Assembly: GCF_017726655.1 (NCBI RefSeq)
Contig: NZ_CP072309.1
Location: forward strand, 1,112,501-1,176,500
Direction: 5' to 3'
From: Agrobacterium tumefaciens
GTDB lineage: Bacteria; Pseudomonadota; Alphaproteobacteria; Rhizobiales; Rhizobiaceae
DNA: 64,000 bases
Shown here in pieces: positions 1 through 11,094 of the stretch; position 1 is the stretch's first letter, and every line of letters starts with the position of its first letter. A program made the position numbers and the translations under genes. The notes beneath the pieces are model-generated. The model was not told the DNA's origin. It made no database searches and saw nothing but the letters and a program-made list of their open reading frames with translations.

Positions 1-2110
<2,110 letters not shown>

Positions 2111-2376
2111 CATTGATTATGTTCATCAAGCCAAGCTCGATGATCTGTTCTGTCTTCACGCTGACGTGGCCTTCGGCCACTACGCTGCAGACGGCGCGCC
2201 GTCAGGGTATTTTGCCAAGGCAAAAACCAGAGGCGACGGACTAGCGTCCTGTATCGGTGCCACGCTCGATCTCGAGCAACGGTGGAATACGGATCGGTCA
2301 CAGAAAGACGTGTAAATTAAAACGAAGCGCAAGCTTCCCAGCTTCTCGAAAACAACTTTCGTTGTTGCGTTTTGCC
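2111..2376 (+). other. 23S-5S intergenic transcribed spacer
   Basis: This 266-base stretch joins the 23S and 5S genes inside the rRNA operon. It should be removed during rRNA maturation. Short open frames cross it, but none has a ribosome binding site or recognisable protein content, so I call no gene here. Confidence 0.7.
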
Positions 2377-2494
2377 GACCTGGTGGTTATCGCGGGGCGG
2401 CTGCACCCGTTCCCATTCCGAACACGGCCGTGAAACGCCCCAGCGCCAATGGTACTTCGTCTCAAGACGCGGGAGAGTAGGTCGCTGCCAGGTC
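2377..2494 (+). rRNA. rrf: 5S ribosomal RNA
   Basis: The 5' end (GACCTGGTGG) pairs with the 3' end (GCTGCCAGGTC) to make helix I. The internal blocks CCCATTCCGAACACGG and GGGAGAGTAGGTCGCTGCC are the conserved 5S segments. Its length of about 118 nt is normal. It follows 23S in the usual order and is followed by a terminator-like hairpin and then tRNA-fMet. Confidence 0.97.
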
Positions 2495-2552
2495 TGCAAA
2501 ACGCAACACAAAATCTTCTCAAATCACCAAAATGGGCCAATGCCCAAATCAA

Positions 2553-2574
2553 AAAGGCCGCTCAAGCGGCCTTT
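2553..2574 (+). terminator. Terminator-like hairpin after 5S
   Basis: A perfect 9-bp inverted repeat (AAAGGCCGC, loop TCAA, GCGGCCTTT) follows 5S rRNA by about 58 bases. It ends in a short T run. Because tRNA-fMet lies downstream in the same direction, it may be a partial terminator or a processing hairpin rather than the end of the operon. Confidence 0.65.
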
Positions 2575-2709
2575 GTGCTATAACAGGCACAAATGATAAT
2601 GCGTCCCTTACAGGAGATAAATTGCTGTGCAATTTACTCCGAAAGAAATCCGTCGTCGCTAAAGCAACGACGTAGACGCGACATTCGGCTTTGCCGAATG
2701 CGCTGGTAA

Positions 2710-2786
<77 letters not shown>

Positions 2787-2904
2787 AATCAAATTGCGAT
2801 ACCAAATCGCGCGCATCAGCCGTACCAACTGGGCGGCTTTTTGCGTTCGGGCCATGAATGACTTTGCCCCGTTGAAATAATCAATTTTGAACTAAGCTCT
2901 GGCC

Positions 2905-4190
2905 CATTGAGAAGACCAGAAAAAAGCACACTCGTTTCGCAGACGGACAGATCATCGGCCTTCTGAAGGAGCACGATGCGGCTCCGCCGGCCTCGGAACT
3001 CTGCCCAAGCACGGCGTCAGCGATGCCAGCATCTATAATTGTAGAGAAAACTCAGTGGCTTGGACGTATTCGAAGCCAAGCGCCTGAAGACGCTTGAAGA
3101 CGAGAACGCGAAGCTGAAGCGGCTTCTGGCGTACGCGATGCTCAACAATGCAGCTTTGAAAGATCTTTTTGGAAACAAGTGGTGACCCCCGCAGCCAGGC
3201 GGAAAGCTGTCGTGCATCGGACGGTTCACCACGAGATGAGCGAACGGCGGGCGTGTAAAGCAATGGGCTTTAGCCGAATGACAATCCGCTAGGAAATCAG
3301 GCGCAGCGACGATGATCGTCTTCGCGAGCAAATGAAAGCATTGGCGCATGAACTCCGCCGCTCCGGATATCGACGCATTCACGTGCTTCTCAGGCGTCCG
3401 GGACACCTTGTAAACCACAAGAAGCTCTTCCGGCTGTATCGGAAGGAGAAGCTGGCGGTGCGCAAGCGCGGCGGCTGGAAACGAGCAATCGGCACTCCTG
3501 CGCCGATACTGGTCCCGAAGACGGCCACTGATCTCCTGTCGCTGGACTTCGTGTCGGATCAGCTCACGATGGCCGCAGGCTCCGGGCGCCAGCGATCGTT
3601 GATGATCGCACTAGAGAATGCCTGGGCAACGGCGCCGATACATCGCTCTCGGCCCTACGGGTTGCTCGTCAGCTGGATCGGATCATCGAGGGACGGGGCA
3701 AGCCGAAGATGATCGTCAGCGAAAATTGCAGTGCGTTCACCGGCAACGCGATCCTGCAATGAGCCGACCGGGCAACAGTAAAGTGGCACCACATCGCACC
3801 GGCAAGCCGATCCAGGACGCCTTCATCGAAAGCTTCAAGGTGTTGCTGCGAGATGAGTTCCTGAATGAAACGCTCTTCTCGTCACTAAGCCATGCTCGAT
3901 TAGCGCTTTAGACTGGCGCAGCGATTACAACGATCACCGACCGCATTCCGGCCCCGGCTGGATGACACCTGCCGAGACCACCCAGACCATCAACCCGGGA
4001 CGTGATACGGTGCTGCGCAGCCGGAATGGTTCCTCATTGCCACCGGCCGTTACCGCCCTAAATACGGAACCCAAGACCGCTGGAGCGAATTCAAAGCTGG
4101 ACGAAACTTGCGGGCGCGTCAGTCCGCCACCAGCTTATGCTCATTTGGGTCGGGATGACGTCACACGGATTCACAAATCCCACACGAAAA
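2905..4190 (+). pseudogene. Degenerate IS3-family insertion sequence (orfA + orfB remnants)
   Basis: Translation pieced across frames gives an IS3-family OrfA (KTRKKHTRFADGQIIGLLKE; later KRLKTLEDENAKLKRLLAYA) ending near 3183, then an OrfB helix-turn-helix and integrase core. OrfA has at least two frameshifts. OrfB has an in-frame TAG near 3292, a frameshift near 3640 and another stop near 3762. The catalytic region is also altered: LSLDFVSD keeps one Asp, but the usual SDNG block reads SENC. The C-terminal part (DWRSDYNDHRPHSGPGW) is still readable around 3910-3960. The element is therefore dead. Its tail merges in frame with the next gene, creating an artificially long open frame from 3962. 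The exact ends and terminal inverted repeats were not resolved. Confidence 0.85.
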
Positions 4191-4205
4191 TTTTTCTGCC
4201 GAATG

Positions 4206-4230
4206 GAAACCGGGACCGCTTTCGAAAGTT
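4206..4230 (+). promoter_or_regulatory. Possible EcfG-like promoter (one mismatch) before the molybdoenzyme gene
   Basis: GAAAC-N17-GTT differs from the GGAAC-N17-GTT pattern by one base and ends 31 bases before the chosen ATG at 4262. It lies at the far end of the IS remnant. It is weaker than the exact sites elsewhere in this window. Confidence 0.35.
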
Positions 4231-4261
4231 CGGAAAGGCATCAATCGGGAGTACATCGACC

Positions 4262-6664
4262 ATGACATCGCGGCGCAAAAGAGATCCCGATATTGGTTTC
4301 AAGCCGGGTCCGGCCGGTGGTTGGGGGTCAGCGAAGTCGGTTGGGGAGGTGTTGATGCGGGAGCATGTTCCTCTTTCAGGCGCGACATTGCTGAAGCACC
4401 AGAACAAGCCTCAGGGGTATATGTGCGTCAGCTGTGCCTGGGCGAAGCCGGCAAAAACCCACCCTTTGGAATTTTGTGAAAACGGTGCGAAGGCCACCGC
4501 GTGGGAAGTGACGAACCGTCGTGCCGACAGGGAATTTTTTGAAAAACACACCTTGGCAGAGCTGGAGAGCTGGCGCGATCACGACCTGGAGGAACAGGGG
4601 AGGCTCACCCACCCGATGCGTTGGGATGCGTCGTCCGACAAATATCTTCCGGTCAGTTGGGAGGAAGCATTCGACGAAATCGGCCGGGAATTGCGAGCGA
4701 TCGCCCCCGAACAGGCCGAGTTTTACACCTCCGGCCGCGCGTCGCTCGAAGCATCCTACATGTACCAGCTTTTTGCCCGCATTTATGGCAGCAACAATCT
4801 GCCGGATTCCTCGAACATGTGTCACGAGAGCTCGTCCGTTGGACTGCCCGAAAGCATTGGCGCGTCTGTCGGAACCGCGGTCCTTTCCGACTTTGAGAAT
4901 TGCGACTGCATCTTCTATATCGCGCAGAATGTTGCGACCTCCTCACCCCGCCTTCTTCATGATCTCCAGGACGCGGTGGATCGCGGCGTCAAAATCCTGA
5001 CGTTTAATATGCTGCGCGAACCCGGGTTGGAGCGCTTCGTCAACCCGCAGTCGCCCGCCCAGATGCTTGCGACACCGGCCACACCCATTTCCACGAAGTA
5101 TTATCAGGTGAAGAACGGCGGCGATATTGCTGCGCTATTCGGTATCTGCAAAGCCCTCATCGAAGCCGACGACGCCTTCCAGGCGCGCGGAGACAGCAAG
5201 GTCTCCGGTTCCGACGCACAACCGCGAGACCCGGAAAATGCAGCAACCGTCGCCTTCGCGGCCTCCATTGCCGCAGCCGACAGGAAGAACGTTCTCGATC
5301 ATGACTTTCTCGCGGAGCACACCGCCGGTTTTGAGGAATTCGCAGAGGTAGCCCGCAGCTACGGCTGGGAGGAACTGGAGCGCGTTTCGGGTCTGGCCCG
5401 CAAAGAAATGATGGAGGCAGCCTCGATCTATGCCGAATCCAACGCGGTGATGATGGTCTATGGCATGGGCCTTACCCAACATCTGATGGGCGTCGAAAAT
5501 GTGCACATGGTCGCAAATCTTGCTCTGCTGCGGGGGAACATCGGCAAGCCCGGCGCAAACATCTGTGCGGTCCGGGGGCATTCCAATGTCCAGGGGCAGC
5601 GAACTGTTGGCATCACCGAAAAACCGGGCCTGGTTCCCCTGGACAAGCTGGCGGAACTTTATGATTTTGAGCCTCCGACCTGGGAGGGCCACTCGACGGT
5701 CGACAGCTGCAAATCCATCCTTTCTGGGGAAACAAGGGCATTTGTCAGCCTCGGGGGCAATTTTCTGCGCGCCGCGCCAGAGACGGATGCCATGGAGGCG
5801 GCGTGGCGGAACTTGCGGCTGACGGTGCAGATCGCCACGAAGCTCAATCGCAGTCACGTCATTCACGGCGAGATTGCTTACCTGCTTCCCTGTCTTGGGC
5901 GTATCGAAATCGACGACCAGGCTACAGGCCCGCAGGCTGTTTCCATGGAAAGCTCCGTTGCCCATTTCCATGGCTCGAGAGGAAGATCGAAACCGGCAAG
6001 CCCGGAGTTGCGGTCAGAGCCTGCGATCATCGCCGGAATGGCGCTGGCGACGCTCACGCGCGGCGATGTTCCCTGGAAACAATGGGTGGATGATTACGCG
6101 CTCATCCGCGACGCCATAGAGGAGACCTATCCAGAGACGTTCAAAAATTTCAATAAGCGGCTTTTCCAGCCCGGTGGAATTCCGCGTCCCTTACCAGCGC
6201 GCGAACGCAAATGGGTGACGAAAAGTGGCAAGGCGAATTTTCTCACACCGGACCGCCTTTTTCCGGAGTTTCCGTTTGACGCCGCGGCATCGGATGTCCT
6301 CCACCTTGCTACGCTTCGATCCAACGACCAGTTTAACACGACGGTTTACGGTTACAGCGACCGGTTCCGTGGCGTGGAGGGAACACGTCAGGTCATTTTC
6401 ATGAACGCCGACGATATCGCGCTGCTCGGTTTTGCCGATGGTGATATCGTTGATATCGTCACGGCGATCGAGCCGGAGACGGTGCGGGCTGTGCGCGGCT
6501 TTCGGATTGTCACCTATGACATCCCTTCCGGCTGTTGCGCTGCCTATTTTCCGGAAACCAACCCCCTGTTTCCGCTCGCTCACCACAGCCCCAAGGCCAA
6601 GACCCCGTCTTACAAGCTGCTGCCGGTCCGACTGGAGCCATCAACAACTGTTCCGAACAATTGA
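4262..6664 (+). CDS. FdhF/YdeP-family molybdopterin oxidoreductase
   Basis: This 800-residue protein belongs to the formate-dehydrogenase-like alpha-subunit group that includes E. coli YdeP, whose physiological substrate is not established. A Cys cluster near the N-terminus (C55, C58, C72) could hold an Fe-S centre. NMCHESSS places C187 where the molybdenum ligand (Cys/Sec) sits in formate dehydrogenases. The C-terminal region (residues ~660-800) resembles the molybdopterin-dinucleotide-binding domain. I chose ATG 4262, which has GGGAG about 10 bases upstream and gives a length near the usual ~760-800. The longer open frame from 3962 only adds transposase tail. It is the first gene of a respiratory operon, 18 bases ahead of a cytochrome c gene, so it may deliver electrons to cytochrome c and the oxidase encoded behind it. 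That link is inferred from position. Confidence 0.88.
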   Translation: MTSRRKRDPDIGFKPGPAGGWGSAKSVGEVLMREHVPLSGATLLKHQNKPQGYMCVSCAWAKPAKTHPLEFCENGAKATAWEVTNRRADREFFEKHTLAELESWRDHDLEEQGRLTHPMRWDASSDKYLPVSWEEAFDEIGRELRAIAPEQAEFYTSGRASLEASYMYQLFARIYGSNNLPDSSNMCHESSSVGLPESIGASVGTAVLSDFENCDCIFYIAQNVATSSPRLLHDLQDAVDRGVKILTFNMLREPGLERFVNPQSPAQMLATPATPISTKYYQVKNGGDIAALFGICKALIEADDAFQARGDSKVSGSDAQPRDPENAATVAFAASIAAADRKNVLDHDFLAEHTAGFEEFAEVARSYGWEELERVSGLARKEMMEAASIYAESNAVMMVYGMGLTQHLMGVENVHMVANLALLRGNIGKPGANICAVRGHSNVQGQRTVGITEKPGLVPLDKLAELYDFEPPTWEGHSTVDSCKSILSGETRAFVSLGGNFLRAAPETDAMEAAWRNLRLTVQIATKLNRSHVIHGEIAYLLPCLGRIEIDDQATGPQAVSMESSVAHFHGSRGRSKPASPELRSEPAIIAGMALATLTRGDVPWKQWVDDYALIRDAIEETYPETFKNFNKRLFQPGGIPRPLPARERKWVTKSGKANFLTPDRLFPEFPFDAAASDVLHLATLRSNDQFNTTVYGYSDRFRGVEGTRQVIFMNADDIALLGFADGDIVDIVTAIEPETVRAVRGFRIVTYDIPSGCCAAYFPETNPLFPLAHHSPKAKTPSYKLLPVRLEPSTTVPNN

Positions 6665-6682
6665 GGATTGTCGAGGTGCAGC

Positions 6683-7288
6683 ATGGGGAGGACGACAGAA
6701 CGCGCGACTCTTTCCGGCATGGTTTTCTGGTCGGGTCTGGGAATGGTGGCGGTCGGTGTTGCAGCGATCATCGGGTACTGGCGGGAGCCCCGTGTGTTTC
6801 GCGGCGATCCTCCGATAATGTCCGCGCTCAACCAGCTCCGCTTTATGCCTGTTCCCGTTTCCGGCGCGCCTCCCGAAGTCTATTTCGCCCTTGGGAAACC
6901 GTTCGAACGCACAGCCTATGATCTTTCGCAGGGAAAGCGGCTCTACGGCTGGTTCGGATGCGCGTCATGCCACGCTGAAGGGCAGGGTGGAAAAGGACCT
7001 TCCTTTCTGGATGGCGACTGGATTTACGGGCCCTCGATGATGTCTATTGCCGGCTCGATCAGGGATGGTCGCCCCGGTGGAATGCCATCGTTTGGCGACA
7101 GGATGACGACAGACCAGATCTGGCAGCTTGCCGGATATGTCAGGACCATTGGTGCCTATTCGGCGAGAGTTTCGGCGCCGGCGCGCAATGATGATCGCCA
7201 GACACGGCCCGCGGAAAATCGTGCACCGGCTGCAATTCTCTTCAACGAAGGCAAAGCGTGGAGGAGACCAGAAGGTCCGGTGCCTTGA
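6683..7288 (+). CDS. Membrane-anchored monoheme cytochrome c
   Basis: The 201-residue protein has an N-terminal membrane segment (residues ~11-32), which can act as an uncleaved anchor, followed by a periplasmic domain with one heme site C93-A-S-C96-H97 and a candidate axial Met at M134 (GGMPSFG). The ATG at 6683 has GAGG about 7 bases upstream and is preferred over the in-frame TTG at 6668. It sits between the molybdoenzyme and oxidase subunit II genes and overlaps or abuts the latter. It is probably the electron carrier between them, either from the molybdoenzyme or to the oxidase. This role is inferred. Confidence 0.85.
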   Translation: MGRTTERATLSGMVFWSGLGMVAVGVAAIIGYWREPRVFRGDPPIMSALNQLRFMPVPVSGAPPEVYFALGKPFERTAYDLSQGKRLYGWFGCASCHAEGQGGKGPSFLDGDWIYGPSMMSIAGSIRDGRPGGMPSFGDRMTTDQIWQLAGYVRTIGAYSARVSAPARNDDRQTRPAENRAPAAILFNEGKAWRRPEGPVP

Positions 7289-8277
7289 AGACGCCCGCCG
7301 CCCTTCTTGTCGGTCTCACCCTGCTTTCCGGCTGCAGCGGCATGCAGTCGGCATTGCATACCGCAGGGCCCGCTGCCTCTAAGTTGAAAGAACTGATCGT
7401 TCTCATCGTCGGCATCAGTGTCGTCGTCTGGATCCTCGTCGTTTGCATTCTGGTCTGGGCGCTGCTGCGGCATCGCAAGAAGGTCACCGCCGAGGACCCG
7501 CACAACCAGAGGAGGCTGTCGATCGTGGTCGCGGTTGCGGTTGCCGCCACCACATTTATTGTCGCGGGCTTGACTGTCGCGAGCTTTTTGACCACGCGGG
7601 CGTTGGATGTCAACGACGACGCCGCTGTAACGATCCGGGTCCGTGCCCAGCAATGGTGGTGGCAGTTCGTTTATGAAGCGAAGGGTTCCGATCAGTCGTT
7701 TCAGACCGCAAATGAGATGCATATTCCTGTTGGCCGCACTATCCGCGTGATGCTTGAAAGTGCCGATGTCATTCATTCCTTCTGGGTGCCGAGCCTGGCA
7801 GGCAAGATGGACCTGGTGCCGGGCCGCGAGAATATGCTGACATTTCGGGCCGATAGACCAGGTGTTTATCGAGGTCAATGCGCTGAATTCTGCGGGCTCC
7901 AACATAGTCATATGGCCTTCATGGTGATTGCCGAGGAGGAGGCTGACTATCGCCGCTGGACTGAACGACAAAAGGATGATGCGTTACCGCCGGACAGTGC
8001 GGAAGCGCGGGCCGGCATGGCCGTCTTCATGGGCAGGCAATGTGCCGCCTGCCATACGATCAGGGGAACGCCTGCCGCCGGTCTAAACGGTCCCGACCTT
8101 ACTCATGTTGGCAGTCGGCAAACGATCGGAGCAGGTCTTTTGGCAACAACCAGGGGCTCGTTTGCAGCCTGGATCACCGAACCGCAAACGCTGAAACCCG
8201 GCAACAACATGCCTTTGGTTCCGTTGACCGGCGAGGAGTTGAGGCAGGTATCCGCCTATATGGAGGGGCTCAAATGA
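7258..8277 (+). CDS. ctaC: Cytochrome c oxidase subunit II with C-terminal cytochrome c domain
   Basis: The 339-residue protein has a lipoprotein-type signal (LLSGC, C26), two membrane helices (~46-70 and ~88-112), the QQWWWQF aromatic stretch (131-137), and a complete CuA site: H173, C208, E210, C212, H216 and M219. A fused heme domain carries C262-A-A-C265-H266, as in caa3-type oxidases. The start is uncertain. GTG 7258 has AAGG 6 bases upstream, while TTG 7285 overlaps the previous stop in the TTGA pattern and leaves a cleaner signal peptide. It is followed by subunit I with an ATGA overlap. Function: receives electrons from cytochrome c in the periplasm and passes them to subunit I. Confidence 0.93.
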   Translation: MEETRRSGALKTPAALLVGLTLLSGCSGMQSALHTAGPAASKLKELIVLIVGISVVVWILVVCILVWALLRHRKKVTAEDPHNQRRLSIVVAVAVAATTFIVAGLTVASFLTTRALDVNDDAAVTIRVRAQQWWWQFVYEAKGSDQSFQTANEMHIPVGRTIRVMLESADVIHSFWVPSLAGKMDLVPGRENMLTFRADRPGVYRGQCAEFCGLQHSHMAFMVIAEEEADYRRWTERQKDDALPPDSAEARAGMAVFMGRQCAACHTIRGTPAAGLNGPDLTHVGSRQTIGAGLLATTRGSFAAWITEPQTLKPGNNMPLVPLTGEELRQVSAYMEGLK

Positions 8278-10187
8278 TGCCCGACGAAAGAGCTCCTGCG
8301 GTCATGGATAGTCATCTGTCGGCGTCGCAACTCGACGAAAAGTTACACAAGACCTGGGATCCCCGTCCTGGATTCTGGGGCGCAATCGCCACCGTCGATC
8401 ACAAGGTCATTGCAAGAAGATACATTGTCACGGCTTTTGTATTCCTCATCCTGGGCGGGATACTCGCGCTCGTGATGCGCGTACAGCTTGCTACGCCCGA
8501 AGCCCGCTTCATCGATCCGGATCGCTATAATCAGATTTTCACGATGCACGGCGCAAACATGATGTTCCTTTTCGCCGTGCCTGTCATGGAAGCGATGGCG
8601 GTCTATTTCGTGCCGCTAATGGTGGGAACCCGCAATATCGCCTTTCCCCGGCTCAATGCCTACTCTTATTGGGTATTCCTTGTGGGCGGGCTGCTCCTGT
8701 GGTTGTCGTTCCTGCTCGACAGCGCACCCGACGTTGGCTGGTTTGCCTATGTTCCGCTTGCGGGCCCCGAATATGGGGCCGGAAAGCGGGCGGATATCTG
8801 GGCGCAGATGATTACCTTTACCGAGCTTTCCGCCCTTTCGATTGCGGTCGAGATTGTCGTGACTGTCTTCAAGCAGCGGGCGCCCGGAATGTCACTCGAC
8901 CGCATCCCGCTGCTCGTCTGGTCTATGTTGGTAATGGCATTTCTCGTCATCATCGCCATGCCGGCGATCATGTTTGCCAGCTCAACACTGATAATGGACA
9001 GGCTGGTGGGCACCCATTTCTACAATCCCGCCGAGGGCGGAGACGCGCTTCTCTGGCAGCATGTCTTCTGGTTTTTTGGCCATCCTGAGGTCTACATCAT
9101 CTTTCTTCCCGCCGTCGGAATGGTATCCACCATTCTGCCCGCTTTCGTTGGCCGACCGGTCTTCGGATATCTCGCGATGGTCATGGCGCTGATTTCGACC
9201 GGTGTCCTCTCTTTCGGTCTCTGGGTCCACCACATGTTCGTCGCTGGTCTGCCAAAGCTTGGCGAAAGTTTCTTCACGGCGTCGAGCATGGCGATTTCCG
9301 TACCGGCAGGCGTCCAGATTTTCTGTTGGCTGGCCACATTATGGGCGGGGCGCCCCGTCTTCAAGACACCGCTTCTGTTCATCCTAGGGTTTATCGTGAC
9401 CTTCGTGATCGGCGGGCTGACGGGCGTCATGGTCGCATCGGTGCCTTTTGATACCCAGGTTCACGATACCTACTTCGTGGTCGCTCACTTCCATTACGTC
9501 CTGATCGGCGGCGCGGTCTTCCCGTTGATCGCGGCCGTCTATTACTGGTTTCCGAAAATGACAGGACGCATGATGAGCGAAAAACTCGGCCGCCTCAGCT
9601 TCTGGATGATTTTCATCGGCTTCCACCTGACCTTCTTCCCGATGCATATGCTCGGACTTCTTGGAATGCCGCGACGGGTCTACACCTATCAACCGGAATT
9701 GCCGTGGGCCGGTCTCAATTTTTTCGTGAGCCTGAGCGCATTTTTGCTGGCGGCCGGGTTCCTTGTCTTCTTCATCGATGTTGTGAGGAGTTTCCACACG
9801 GGAAGACCTGCCGGAGACAATCCCTGGGGGGCGGCGACACTTGAATGGGCGACGACGTCACCGCCTCCTTCATTCAATTTCCGCTCCATTCCCGTCGTCC
9901 AAAACCGCGACCCTCTATGGGCGGCTCGGACTGAGTTTCCTGTTGCTGTCGGCCTGCGGGCAGATCGCCGTGAAATTCTGGTCACCAGCGTGGGCGAAGC
10001 ACAGCCCGAGGCACGGGAAGCCTCGCCGACCGACTCCGTGTGGCCCTTCTGGGCGGCCATTGCGACCTCGATCATGCTTATCTGGTCGATGTTTTCCGCC
10101 TGGGCAGTCGTGTGGGGGTCGATCCCGATTGCAATCGCGCTTATCGGCTGGTTCTGGCCGAAGGGAACGGCGGAGGAAGAATCGTGA
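8274..10187 (+). CDS. ctaD: Cytochrome c oxidase subunit I
   Basis: The 637-residue polytopic heme-copper oxidase core subunit. The CuB/active-site block GHPEVYI (His and the cross-linked Tyr), the LWVHHMFVAG His pair, and VAHFHYVLIG with heme His ligands are all present, as expected for an A-type oxidase. The start ATG 8274 overlaps the stop of subunit II as ATGA and has GGAGGGG upstream; the open frame extends further back to 8040 only as a shadow. It reduces oxygen to water and pumps protons in the inner membrane. The C-terminal extension of ~80 residues adds two predicted helices, a length seen in caa3-type enzymes. Confidence 0.96.
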   Translation: MMPDERAPAVMDSHLSASQLDEKLHKTWDPRPGFWGAIATVDHKVIARRYIVTAFVFLILGGILALVMRVQLATPEARFIDPDRYNQIFTMHGANMMFLFAVPVMEAMAVYFVPLMVGTRNIAFPRLNAYSYWVFLVGGLLLWLSFLLDSAPDVGWFAYVPLAGPEYGAGKRADIWAQMITFTELSALSIAVEIVVTVFKQRAPGMSLDRIPLLVWSMLVMAFLVIIAMPAIMFASSTLIMDRLVGTHFYNPAEGGDALLWQHVFWFFGHPEVYIIFLPAVGMVSTILPAFVGRPVFGYLAMVMALISTGVLSFGLWVHHMFVAGLPKLGESFFTASSMAISVPAGVQIFCWLATLWAGRPVFKTPLLFILGFIVTFVIGGLTGVMVASVPFDTQVHDTYFVVAHFHYVLIGGAVFPLIAAVYYWFPKMTGRMMSEKLGRLSFWMIFIGFHLTFFPMHMLGLLGMPRRVYTYQPELPWAGLNFFVSLSAFLLAAGFLVFFIDVVRSFHTGRPAGDNPWGAATLEWATTSPPPSFNFRSIPVVQNRDPLWAARTEFPVAVGLRADRREILVTSVGEAQPEAREASPTDSVWPFWAAIATSIMLIWSMFSAWAVVWGSIPIAIALIGWFWPKGTAEEES

Positions 10188-10786
10188 AAGAGCGTGCTGT
10201 TCTCGACGTGTCGAAGCTACCAATCTCTGGAACGGGCACAGCAAGCCCTGCCTGGTGGGGAACATGCGCGTTCATGTTGATTGAAGGAACGGGCTTTTCC
10301 CTGGCGATCGCCGTCTATCTCTATCTGATGAGCCTTGCGCCCCGCTGGCCCATCGACGCGCCAGTGCCCGACTTGAACGCCGGGCTCATTTTGACGGCGG
10401 TTCTTATCCTCAGCGTCATCCCTAACATGATGGTCGCGCGGTGGGCCCGCCAGCGCCAGCTCGGCCACGTTCGGGTCGGGCTCGTGGTCATGTCTGCGGC
10501 TGGCATCGCCCTCATCTGCCTGCGGGCGTTCGAATTCCCGGCCCTTCAGGTGAAATGGGACGACAACGCCTATGGCTCTATCGTCTGGACGATACTTGGG
10601 CTGCACACGACCCACATTCTCACAGACCTTATCGATACGATCGTCCTCACCTGCCTGATGTTCACCCGGCACGGAGATAGTCCGCGCCGCTACGGGGACG
10701 TGCAGGACAATGCCCTCTACTGGAACTTCGTCGTCGTTACCTGGCTACCGCTCTATCTCTGCATTTACTGGATACCGCGGCTATGA
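10184..10786 (+). CDS. ctaE: Cytochrome c oxidase subunit III
   Basis: The 200-residue membrane protein has about five helices and the short subunit III form found in caa3-type operons. The motif HTTHILTDLID and the ending WNFVVVTWLPLYLCIYW match the last helices of subunit III, which usually end in WHFVDxVWxFL. The GTG start at 10184 overlaps the subunit I stop (GTGA). It stabilises the catalytic core. The usual strong Glu and lipid-binding residues could not be placed with certainty, so the family call rests on context plus the C-terminal match. Confidence 0.87.
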   Translation: MKERAVLDVSKLPISGTGTASPAWWGTCAFMLIEGTGFSLAIAVYLYLMSLAPRWPIDAPVPDLNAGLILTAVLILSVIPNMMVARWARQRQLGHVRVGLVVMSAAGIALICLRAFEFPALQVKWDDNAYGSIVWTILGLHTTHILTDLIDTIVLTCLMFTRHGDSPRRYGDVQDNALYWNFVVVTWLPLYLCIYWIPRL

Positions 10787-11094
10787 CATCAAGGTTCGCA
10801 AATTATGCGAGGCTGTTTTTCGCTCCAGTGGCCTGGCTGCTCAACACCCAACTCGGTCAAGTACTGCCTCCGGCAGACTGCGCCATCGCTGTGAACGTCA
10901 CGGCGGCCGTCTCATTCGGCTGCGCTGTGGTCGCACTTGCGTCGGCTGTTATCGCGCAAGGAAGGAGAGGTGTTGAGACGTCGCGGCTTTCCTTGTTCAT
11001 CGCGTCGTTGAGTGTGCTCATCGCCCTTATTTTTGCTTTTGCGCTTCTTCTGCAAGGGACAGCATCATTGCTGCTAAGCCCATGCGCGCGTTGA
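10783..11094 (+). CDS. Small membrane protein of the oxidase operon
   Basis: This 103-residue protein has two clear hydrophobic segments (residues ~38-60 and ~70-95). Its ATG overlaps the subunit III stop as ATGA, and its end overlaps the CtaG gene by 13 bases, so it is translated as part of the operon. I do not recognise a named family. Its position is where small accessory (subunit IV-like or assembly) proteins are often found. A role in oxidase assembly or stability is inferred only from location. Confidence 0.75.
   Translation: MTSRFANYARLFFAPVAWLLNTQLGQVLPPADCAIAVNVTAAVSFGCAVVALASAVIAQGRRGVETSRLSLFIASLSVLIALIFAFALLLQGTASLLLSPCAR

Noticed and set aside
3962..4261. N-terminal 100-residue extension of the molybdoenzyme frame
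   Set aside because: It translates as the tail of the dead IS3 transposase, and a good ribosome binding site precedes ATG 4262.
5135..5971. 278-residue minus-strand frame opposite the molybdoenzyme
   Set aside because: It is antisense to a clear conserved gene and shows low-complexity, shadow-like composition.
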